Shown here: piece after piece, positions 57,232 to 64,000 of the stretch
How the letters are laid out: each line of letters starts with the position of its first letter
Numbering within the stretch: position 1 is the stretch's first letter
NCBI GenBank assembly: GCA_037176845.1
Contig: JAYKXP010000023.1
Span: 310,001 to 374,000 of the forward strand
Source of the DNA: Paramarasmius palmivorus
Taxonomy: Eukaryota > Basidiomycota > Agaricomycetes > Agaricales > Marasmiaceae
Reading direction: 5' to 3'
Length of the DNA: 64,000 bases
Program-made: the position numbers and the translations under genes
The notes under the pieces: model-generated
Databases searched by the model: none
What the model was told of the DNA's origin: nothing
Seen by the model: the letters and a program-made list of their open reading frames with translations, nothing else

Positions 57232-59377
57232 TTACATGCGATCTGTTAGATCCTCGTACGCCGGTGGTGAAACATCACTGTGCACCTCGCTGGTTGAATT
57301 CGAAGGCTGCCCAGAACTGCCTCCAAATCCCTTGGTACTCGTTTGGACACTTGTGGGCTCTCGCGCCGTAAAAGGCCCCGAAATCCCCGACTCCTCAACG
57401 CTCCGCTTACGCCTTCCAATCAACATCACTACAATGGCAAGTATCACGACGAGAAGCACAACTCCTGCTACAACACCTCCCGCGATTGCCCCTATGTTAA
57501 GTCTGCGTGATGTCGCCGGAGTGTCTGAGGTAGAGTTAGTGGTGTTGCTCTGCTCTGGCAACGATATGGCAGCGATTAACGCTTGACATGCTGATGTCTG
57601 TTTTGAAGAGTCGAAGAATGAAGCTGGTGGTCCAATCCAATCGCCGTATTCGTTACCTCCGGGAGTTCGTGCTTGGTCCAGGATGGAGTTGTACTGAACA
57701 CCTAGGTGTTAGCTTCAACAACCTGTCGGTAAAGTAAAGGTAGACGTACCTGTACTGAAAGAAAACTTTGTATGTACGACTTCATCTCTGTATCAGATGT
57801 ATGTTCATAGGTGTACCCCAGCGCGTGAGCGGTGTAACCAGCGTTAGGCTCTGCAAGATTGAGTATCCTTTTTTCAATATAGAGATGTAAACTCACTCAT
57901 AATACCATCCTCTTGTATCCAAGACCCGACCCTAGTCGTGGCTGCTGAAACAGCCTGTCTGAGTCTTCATTCTCTCAGTAGAAATACCCCCAAACCTCAG
58001 CGTAGGTACTTACTGTTTCGCAGTATCCTCTGATCCGGAATCTCCACGTTTTCGCTGAATTAACTCAAAGACCGATAGCCCTTGTATCACGATCGCCGTA
58101 TCTTCAGTGGAGAGCAATTCGTCCTCGAACCGCTTGGAACAGTTGTTTATCGTTATTGGTTCCACGATACCCGAGGTGCGATACATGTTCCTTTGGATGA
58201 AGTCTGCGGTGTTTTGAGCGGCGCTCCAGTACGTGTTATTGGAAGTGATATCCGAGAGCAATCCAGAGAGGCTGATAATAATACCACGATAAACGATGAG
58301 CAATCCGGTAGCTCGAATCAAGCACTTACACGAGATATAATCTAAATCACACTCGTTTAACCATCTCGATCAACAATGAACTGGAGAAAGACATCACCCA
58401 TTTTCATAGCCACGAAATAGTGTACCATTCTCCGTTGAACTCTATCGTAGCGCGATTCCTTAGTACTTCTCACCCACGCCGATTTAGACCGTTTTCTCAC
58501 CCCGATAAGGCCACCGTTATACCCAAAACCTAATACAAGAAATCGCGTCAAAGCATTAAAAGAGGGATATAGGGAACAAACTCACGTCCGGTATCACAAT
58601 TAAGGTTATCGGCAACGGTTTGGATTGTTTAGCCTCGACCTAAACACTTTCGGCGGTTTGCAGAAAGGCCGGGTTTTGATAGGACATGTACGCAGGACAC
58701 GCTCCGTAGCCGTACAGTCTACATCAAATGTAAGAACTGTAAGTCCGTAGAAACATAATGTTACTCACAGAAAGTATAATAACTATACCTCTCGACACGT
58801 AAGGAAATTTGAGGCTGAGCAGTGACGACGATCAGGGACTCACACCAGCCGAATCAGCCGCGCTAATCAACCGCTCAGAAGCATCCTGATGTTGATGATC
58901 TGACTCACCTCGGATCAGAGAGATTAGACGTTCCATCTCCTCGTTGATTATAGAACTGCTGAGCGCGATATTGATATCTCGTCGTATTTGATGCACTATC
59001 AAAAGCAGCCAGCTGCATGTGAAGACGAGCCGCACCACGAAGTCCGGCATCGGGGCTCTCAGCTGATGATCGACATCAGCATACAGTAGCAGGTGTATGA
59101 GAAGTTGAATGTGAAGTACTTACTGTTAAGATAAGTCAAGTCTGGACCCAGAGAATCAATGGCTAGATCTAATGCTGAGGCTGCGATCGAAACGCGGTCT
59201 TGTTTTGAGATCGTGATATTGGGTTTCTGGTCAGGGTAGAGACTTGAATGAGAAATGCATAATTGGAGACGGGCTACATACCCTCCAACTCGAGGATGGG
59301 ACCAGAGATTGTGCTGCGACGAGAACGACCTGGAAGGCCAACGTCGCCCAAGCTAGAAACGACCAGTGGGGCATCAT
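57232..59377 (-). CDS. GH76-like type I membrane protein C, PPxY tail
   Basis: Same architecture as A and B. ATG 59377 gives MMPHWSFLAWATLAFQVVLV, a signal peptide with cleavage near AAAQS, then QSLVPSSSWR. Exons read ITISKQDRVSIAASALDLAI, GLRGAARLHMQLAAFDSAS, GFGYNGGLIG, FIQRNMYRTSGIVEPITI, STEDTAIVIQGLSVFELIQ and AGYTAHALGYTYEHTSDTEM. A Thr/Ser linker leads to a TM helix (IAGGVVAGVVLLVVILAIVV), a GRRKR stop-transfer and a cytosolic tail ending SPPAYEDLTDRM, TAA at 57232-57234. It is convergent with B (200 bases between their stops). Two copies, convergent, share domain order but little nucleotide identity. Function is inferred only from resemblance to fungal GH76 annotations. Confidence 0.68.
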
Positions 59378-61756
59378 ATGTTGTCCTACGACGTTCAATT
59401 GAGTCTTTTAAACATATAGAACAACTTCCTCACCGCTCATCGTCATTTTCCGTGTTGCGCGTTGATCACATTGCCCACATTTAAATGAAACCTTATCACC
59501 AAGAGCTAATCAGCGAAGCGCCAACACATTTAGTTCGAACGCACCCGCTCCACGTTGGAATTTGACATAGATCACTATCACATTCCTATCACCGCTCAGG
59601 CGGTGGTTGGAGATTGACTCCATTGTTCTGGTGATCACTGTATAGAGAAAAGATGTAAAGCGATACGTATATATATATAGCTGATACTTGCGGAGGCACT
59701 ATGTCCAAAATGAATATCGAGTCTGATTCACATATCCGAAAACAATGATATCTCGGGACTGAGAGTTCACAGTTCGTCTTCCCCCGATCACAACTCGCGG
59801 AGAGTAAAGAAGGTCATTGTTGGTGAAGGGCGGAGGGAAACACAGTTTGGTGTTTTGAAACGAAGGAGAGAAAGGTGTAGGAAAATGTGTCGTGGGCGTG
59901 TTGAAGGGAATGTCCGCGTTGAAACGCTTTCTTGATTTATCTGCCTTCATCCTGAGATGTCCTTGCCATACCTATCCTTTCCATTGCCTCTTCCCGTTAC
60001 TTCCCCTTCCCGTTACTTCCCCCGGTTCACCTTCGTCTTTTGCATGCCCTCTATTCCCACACCCCTACGCCACACATCAGGCCTCGCACCTCCCTACCAA
60101 TGTTAGGGCCGATCTATCCTCGAAAATGCAGACGAGGGTGCATGTAGTGCCTTCTAGCCGATTTGTGTGATTCGCCCAGTGTCATCTTCGAGCCTAGATG
60201 CCGTAGTGTAGTGATGGCAGAAACAAGAACAAGTTAGGGGGAGAGTCGCAAAGGCTGGGAAGGGATGTTTGGGTTGCTTATTAGTCGAGGAGAAACAGGA
60301 AGAGGATGCGTTGGCACATACCGCACTACCGGCAAATTCATGTGTTCGATCACCGAGGGATATGGGCCCAGAGCTGCTAAGGAACACGGCAGTATGGGTT
60401 TGAATTGTCGTACGTGGAATGGTGTAGGACGAGAGAAAGGTGAGGGGTGTTGCGTTGGTTGTGTAGATCATATCTGCTTTGAACGTTTTAGCACTCATTA
60501 GTATTGCTGAGAGTAAAGGTGAAACGTACGACGATTTCATGCCGCTCAACACAGTCAGTAGAGTATGGGTGATATCATTAGAATCGAGACACCAGTACGC
60601 GACTAGTCCACATATTTAGCTTGCAGAAGTATGGAAATCACGAATAAACCATACTAGAGTGATGTTATCGAGCATATGTCGCGGAAAATGACGGGGGAAA
60701 GCATTCTTAAAGGCGTCGTGGTCAACGTTGATGAACGTAAAAAAAAGCGTTTGTCACGCTGTCACACTCACACTCACGTGTTATCCGGTCTTTGTCGGCC
60801 CGGTTCGCGAAGGCGCTTACTATTAGCGCTTATTGTCTTCACACAAAACGTCCATCTCAACCACTCACTCAACTACAGCAAATTGATCGAACGATTGTGC
60901 AGCATTTAACCCAGCCAGCTTCCATTATGAGGTAGGCTTAGATAATGTTACACTACATACCCTACTCTCTCACATAAATGATAAATCAAGCTATGCCGTT
61001 GTCGTAAATGACACCTGTCATCGTTTGCTTTGTCGTACACCACTCGTTCAAGCTGCTCATCCAATGCAATCCATCCATCACGTAAGTTCTCTTCTACAAA
61101 TTCAAAAGCATGCTTCAATATCTTTTGTAGTGCCACTGGAATTGACAGCAGAAGCATTGTCCTGTGACTTTACGTGGTTCCCCGACCGAGGGTAGACGAG
61201 GTCAGTCTGTATATAAAGCATTGTACCCTCATGCCAGTAGCTCAACACACAGACTCTGGAACTGAAGTCATGGCTACAGATAAGAAGGATAAAAGCATAC
61301 AGATCTTCTCGCAGACAAACATGCAGTCCACCATAGGATATGAAGCTGCCTCGCAACATCCACCAATTTTAAACCGACCTTAGTTCGACAGCTACAGCGG
61401 CGAGTATCGCAATTAATATTCATCGACACCAATATCTCTGCGAGAAGTACGGTCACACACTATTCCCGAAATACTCAACTCTCGCCAAGTCACGCCCTAC
61501 AACGGCTATTATAACAGTGGAACAAATTCCACTCCCTCCTAAGTCCCACACTGTCCACACCAGTCGTGCATAAGCATTTCCCTGGGTGGTAGTCCCCTCG
61601 TATTAGAACTTCTAGGTCGCCAAGTCCTAAGATCCTTTACGCCGCGTTCTGTCGGCCTACACGGGTTATTCGTTGACTACAGTCGCAACCCAGTTCCCGC
61701 AGACAAACATGCACCAGGATATCTCTCCCACTTTCCAGCTACAGGGAGTATCGCCG
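59378..61756. other. Intergenic, about 2.4 kb
   Basis: Contains a CTTCCCGTTACTTCCC tandem pair (about 59990-60020). A TATATAAAG box at about 61208 precedes an ATG at 61270 with a 38-codon frame. Imperfect direct repeats of about 40-90 bases occur around 61312-61412 and 61694-61757 (shared CGCAGACAAACATGCA). None of the ORFs shows family similarity. It may be decayed sequence of the duplicated cluster. Confidence 0.4.
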
Positions 61757-61850
61757 CGCTTTTCGTCATGTTTGAGATTCTCGGTTCCTTCGCTCACCCA
61801 CAATGTTTAAGCACGTTGTTTCCTGTTACTCTCCGTGTATGGTAACTTGA
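61757..61850. repeat. Copy of the laccase 1 3' flank without a laccase
   Basis: Matches about 44175-44272: TTTGAGATTCTCGGTTC, then CACGTTGTTTCCTGTTACTC and CCGTGTATGGTAACTT. No laccase coding sequence is visible upstream, so the duplicated segment was truncated here or the laccase was lost. Confidence 0.75.
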
Positions 61851-61851
61851 G

Positions 61852-62006
61852 TGTAATAGCTTCCAAGACGGATGTCTACGTATAGTAGCTCAGAGCCTTA
61901 GTTCACCCGAGACCTGGACACAACGAGGTTTTATAACGACGTAGGTACAAGTACTGGGCATAATAAGACTATCGAAAGTAACGAGGGGGCCTGTTTGTAT
62001 AGTGGT
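61852..62006. repeat. Direct repeat, left copy (about 155 bases)
   Basis: Begins TGTAATAGCTTCC and matches 62764-62919 in the same orientation. Shared blocks include CGAGACCTGGA, ACAACGAGGTTTTATAACGA and AATAAGACTAT. It lies directly after the laccase 3' flank copy, where the parental locus has no such sequence. Confidence 0.75.
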
Positions 62007-62763
62007 TGGCATTTATATATGGGTATTTGAGCTTCATGCTGGCATTCCGTGAGACATTCCGTCGAGTTAACCGACCACAATCAAGTTTAGTGACGTTGGA
62101 ATTGTAATGAGTAAATGATGGAGTTCTTACCAAGTTCATGACATGTCATGAGGCGTAAGAGCCTCAGTTTTGGGCGTGTTAGACACGCTCTGTTCTGTAA
62201 TTGCCAATGCGACTTTTGTAAATCTGATCATGATCATTTGTACCTGTCTCATGCATCAAGATGAAGCTGATCATCTTTCTCCTCCTCATGAGGTGAGGTT
62301 GCTGGAAAGCTGGGTTCCTTGTCAGGTACAAGTTGCTCATCTCCGCCACTTGGGAGATATGTGGTTAAAGGGGTTGGAAAAATTCAACTACGAATATCTT
62401 CTTCAATAGCGTCAGCCCATGCGCGATAATGCTGCCATTATCGCGGCGAATTTGTCGTCGAGTTCTCCGAGCCCGAGTCGACTCTGTTTTGGAGGTTTGA
62501 CGGCCATAGTTGACATTTTATTAGCGTGTCCCGTAATCTCTGGTGCCTGGCGATGTGAGACGAGGTGAACGTGGATGCCACGGTGTACCTCGGTGAGCTG
62601 ATGTCTCAGTGTGCGAGATAAGTGGGTTTGTTTATTATTGGCTAGGTAGCTGGTGATGCGGGGATTTTTGTGATTAACTGGATCGCTAGTGATGGAGTAG
62701 GTAGTGGTAGTGATTATAATAGCTAGAGCACGAGTACAAGTGTGTACCACTGTGTCCAAAAAG
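62007..62763. mobile_element. Internal part of a possible small terminal-repeat element
   Basis: About 760 bases flanked by the direct repeats. The parental segment (44272-44289) lacks it, so the whole 61852 to about 63010 block looks inserted. Inside are short open frames: plus 62170-62409 and minus 62412-62759, the latter ending SRLGLGELDDKFAAIMAAL. No integrase or reverse-transcriptase motif is visible. A small hairpin, CGATAATGCTGCCATTATCG, lies near 62430. A TRIM-like non-autonomous LTR element would fit; simple local duplication is the alternative. Confidence 0.35.
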
Positions 62764-62919
62764 GTGTAATAGCTCCCCAGACAGATGTCTAGGTATGGTA
62801 GCTTAGAGCATTAGTTCAGCCGAGACCTGGATACAACGAGGTTTTATAACGACGTGTCTACAAGTACCGGGCACAATAAGACTATTGAATGTAAAATAAT
62901 GGGCTTGTTCATATAGTGG
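62764..62919. repeat. Direct repeat, right copy (about 155 bases)
   Basis: Begins TGTAATAGCTCCC and matches 61852-62006 with scattered substitutions. TTGAG lies just before the left copy (61847-61851) and again near 62974, which may be a target-site duplication, but the element's right edge is not clear. Confidence 0.75.
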
Positions 62920-63041
62920 TCCAGGTAAACGGATAATGGGAATCCGGAGATGGTAAGGCACGCATGAATGTTGAGAAGTAGGCGTAGGCGTTACATTCCA
63001 TCTATCGTACATATCCAAGTCAAAAAGGACAGTTCAACCAA

Positions 63042-64000
63042 TTATATGCGCCCTGGTTGCATGAGTTTAACCCCCCATGGTAATCTCTTCGTATGCCGGT
63101 GGTTCTGAGAACTGTCCCTAGGTCCGCCACTCGTTGATGGTTGTCTATGAGAATCGTCGCCAATGTCCCGGCCTTTTCGACGAATCTTAACACTTTTAGA
63201 ACTCTGTACCATGTATGGTGAAATGATACTAGAATCTCCTACACAATTTGCACGCCGTCGAAGAATAATAACCACACCAATAGTTACAATGGTGAGGCCA
63301 ACAACGCCTGCGATCCCCCCTACGATAGCGCTTATGTTTGCCTGTCTAGACGCCGATGATGAGGAAGAAGGAGGAGGAGTTGCTGGGCCCATACTACTGG
63401 AGACGGTGCCGTTGCCTTCATTCGATACCACTGTTGATGATGATGATGATGAGGAGGAGGAGGAGGAGGAAGAAGGAAGAAGCGTTCCTGGACCCGTACT
63501 ACTGGGAACGGTGCTGTTGCCTTCATTCGATACCATTATTGGAAGGGAGATGGCAGCGACCAGTACTTGGCATGCCGACGTTTGATTCAATGAGTCGAAA
63601 ACAGACCACGGCGGCCCTGCCCAATCACCGCCATATTGGTTACTCTCTGGAGCCCTCGCTTGTCCGATAACTGCATTGTACTGTGCGTATATTGAACAGT
63701 CAAAATGGTTCCAGATGAGTGAGATAAAGTTCTCTACCTGGACAGAAAGGAAGCTCTGGATATACAATTTCAACTCTTGACTGGAAGTGCTGTTATACAC
63801 GGCTCCCAGTGCGTGAGCGGTGTAGCCAGCATTACGGTCTACGTGAGTGAGTTTTCAAGTAATTAGCCTGTCTCAAAGAGTTCAACTCACTCATGACGCC
63901 ATCATCTTTCTACCCATGTTCCGACTCGGGTAGTGGCCGATAATATTGCTTGTCTAATTCTATGCAGCGTAAGCCTCCGAAAAACGCACGGGATAAATAA
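63042..64000 (-). pseudogene. GH76-like membrane protein D, partial, probably broken
   Basis: 3' half of a paralogue almost identical to gene A; the 5' part lies beyond the window. It keeps GGDWAGPPWSVFDSLNQTSA, an extended Ser linker (about 63340-63530) in which the VSNEGN..PSSSSS unit is present twice, and the TM helix (IVGGIAGVVGLTIVTIGVVI). Two single-base changes relative to A disrupt it. An extra base near 63911 turns TWVKDD into TWVER-stop. A missing base near 63107 shifts the tail so that the PPAYEEITMGG end is out of frame and the protein ends QPGRI instead. It is either a pseudogene or affected by sequence errors. Confidence 0.7.
63433..63480. repeat. GAT/GAG trinucleotide microsatellite coding for poly-Ser
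   Basis: A run of GATGATGAT then GAGGAGGAG on the plus strand encodes a Ser tract of about 13 residues on the minus strand, in the linker of GH76-like copy D. Gene A has a much shorter tract at the matching site. Confidence 0.85.

Larger units (their letters stand above)
63015..64000. repeat. Recent duplicate of 44289-45176
   Basis: Nearly identical to the 3' half of GH76-like gene A and its 3' flank, including the intron sequence around 63840-63890. Differences include an expanded Ser-codon tract and several one-base indels. It continues past the right edge of the window. Confidence 0.88.

Noticed and set aside
63163..63670. Acidic plus-strand ORFs with long Asp/Glu or Arg runs
   Set aside because: They are read-through of the poly-Ser microsatellite of GH76-like copy D on the other strand.

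Overview
The window looks like nuclear DNA of a wood- or litter-decaying mushroom-forming basidiomycete (Agaricomycetes). The signs are many short introns (about 47-60 nt), large gene families typical of that group (fungalysin, multipass membrane proteins, divergent F-box proteins, laccases, GH3, GH44) and intron-containing nuclear tRNAs. Nearly all genes are multi-exon, so exon joins were worked out by hand from splice sites and frame. Outer gene limits are firmer than internal exon limits.

Layout. 0-2 kb: 3'-truncated fungalysin metalloprotease (minus). 2.5-9.5 kb: direct tandem duplication of a ~3.3-3.6 kb unit, each copy carrying one minus-strand multipass membrane protein gene plus ~1.5 kb of conserved non-coding upstream DNA. 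9.85-11.66 kb: F-box protein (minus). 12.8-15.7 kb: GH44 endoglucanase (plus, three apparent frameshifts). 16.4-18.8 kb: convergent pair of cysteine-rich, probably GPI-anchored proteins, one with one module and one with three. 20.8-24.5 kb: GH3 glycosidase with a PA14-like insert (one apparent frameshift). 24.8-26.4 kb: degraded F-box gene. 26.7-28.2 kb: a second type of multipass membrane protein. 29.9-31.6 kb: three intron-containing tRNAs (Ala-AGC, Ala-CGC, Leu-TAG). 32.5-34.8 kb: DUF2235 alpha/beta-hydrolase. 35.6-36.0 kb: small secreted cysteine-rich protein. 37.6-39.9 kb: membrane-anchored type-B carboxylesterase. 41.6-64 kb: a cluster of two laccases (plus) and four GH76-like type I membrane proteins (three minus, one plus), with a sulfotransferase-like P-loop gene between them.

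How it fits together. The secreted and surface products (fungalysin, GH44, GH3, carboxylesterase, laccases, GH76-like proteins) suit a saprotroph that attacks plant or fungal polymers. The 41-64 kb block grew by local duplication: the 3' flank of laccase 1 plus the end of its convergent GH76-like neighbour reappears at 61.76-64.0 kb, without a laccase and interrupted by a ~1.1 kb insertion with direct terminal repeats. The most unusual signals are a PPxY motif at the cytosolic end of the three intact GH76-like paralogues, three GC-AG introns in laccase 1, a CTCTCGCGAG motif shared by both laccase promoters, and repeated single-base frame disruptions in otherwise well-conserved genes, which may be assembly errors or decay.
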